7,103 nt of DNA from Gammaproteobacteria bacterium (GTDB taxonomy: Bacteria > Pseudomonadota > Gammaproteobacteria > Pseudomonadales > Pseudohongiellaceae), in contig DORE01000174.1 of assembly GCA_003514305.1 (NCBI GenBank), positions 5,087 to 12,189 of the forward strand. Reading direction: 5' to 3'. Each line of letters begins with the position of its first letter. Position 1 is the stretch's first letter. This document shows, in pieces, positions 6,706 through 7,103 of this stretch. Below the pieces are notes generated by a model. The model saw nothing but the letters and a program-made list of their open reading frames with translations. It had not been told where the DNA came from and ran no database searches. The position numbers and the translations under genes were made by a program.

Positions 6706-7103
6706 ATGAAGATTGTTTGTTTATTATTACATTGCTGCTTTGTACAAGCTGCCTTAGCTACAGAACCATTAGCCATTGATCTGGGAGATGTGCCGTGGGG
6801 TGCACCCGGAGGCGGCTTCGGCTTTCCGGTAGGAGTGCGAACCGCGCGTCAGAGTGCGGACGCTGACACCGGCGGGATCACTTACTATGCTATGTTTCCA
6901 GCCGGCTCACACTTTGACCTGCATTGGCACACTCATGATGAGTATGTTGTTGTGGTGGCAGGTGAACTTTTTGTTCAATTGGGAGAGCAAACTCACACGC
7001 TTTCCGTAGGAAGCTACGTGGTCATACCCGGAGAACTGCCACATTCTTGGACAGTGCCGGCTGGAGAGACAGATGCTGTAATCCTGGTGCGCCGAGCAGG
7101 TCC
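6706..7103 (+). CDS. Secreted cupin-domain protein, 3'-truncated by window edge
   Basis: The frame from ATG 6706 stays open to the window end, giving 132 codons. Residues 1-18 (MKIVCLLLHCCFVQAALA) look like a signal peptide with an ALA cleavage site, so the protein is probably exported. A single cupin barrel follows. Motif 1 fits G(X)5HXH(X)3E(X)6G exactly, with Gly67, His73, His75, Glu79 and Gly86. Motif 2 fits G(X)5PXG-type geometry in GSYVVIPGELPH, with Gly102, Pro108 and His113. The metal-binding set His73/His75/Glu79/His113 is therefore complete, and an extra His77 is present. Cupins range from dioxygenases and isomerases to small sensors, so the reaction cannot be told. The start lacks a strong Shine-Dalgarno. 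It is divergent from yeeE and may share regulation with it, but no functional link is shown. Confidence 0.85.
   Translation, partial: MKIVCLLLHCCFVQAALATEPLAIDLGDVPWGAPGGGFGFPVGVRTARQSADADTGGITYYAMFPAGSHFDLHWHTHDEYVVVVAGELFVQLGEQTHTLSVGSYVVIPGELPHSWTVPAGETDAVILVRRAG

Overview
The window looks like chromosomal DNA of a Gram-negative proteobacterium, probably a gammaproteobacterium. This rests on the protein families (a proteobacterial-type S9 peptidase, ModB/ModC/ModE, YeeE/YedE) and on moderate GC content; no rRNA or other taxonomic marker is present, so the placement is an inference. No tRNA, CRISPR array, insertion sequence or phage gene is visible.

Layout. 1-1947 (+) is an S9 serine peptidase whose N-terminus lies outside the window. 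1948-2755 carries no intact gene. Most of it (2033-2588, minus strand) is the wreck of a DUF488-family gene, recognisable in three different frames and interrupted by four stops. The remaining 170 bp is an AT-rich regulatory region ending in a very good ModE-type molybdate operator (2705-2728) laid over a candidate promoter. This is followed by intact modB (2756-3451) and modC (3466-4587), the permease and ATPase of the molybdate ABC transporter. There is no modA, the binding protein that usually precedes modB.

From the other side, on the minus strand, lie yeeE/yedE (5370-6554, a sulfur-compound membrane transporter) and, 31 bp downstream of it, a broken modE (4557-5338). The modE remnant preserves the leader, the winged-helix DNA-binding part and two molybdate-binding Mop domains, but spread over different frames and cut by stops. 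Its last 31 bp overlap the 3' end of modC, which converges on it. Divergent from yeeE, a secreted cupin-domain protein begins at 6706 and runs off the window.

How it fits together. The central block is a molybdate uptake locus in decay: transporter core and operator remain, while the local regulator (modE) and a neighbouring DUF488 gene are pseudogenes and modA is absent. If no other ModE exists in the genome, modBC would have escaped molybdate repression. If no modA exists elsewhere, the transporter would be non-functional or use another binding protein. The most interesting content is this selective decay pattern. I found no convincing evidence of a wholly new system.
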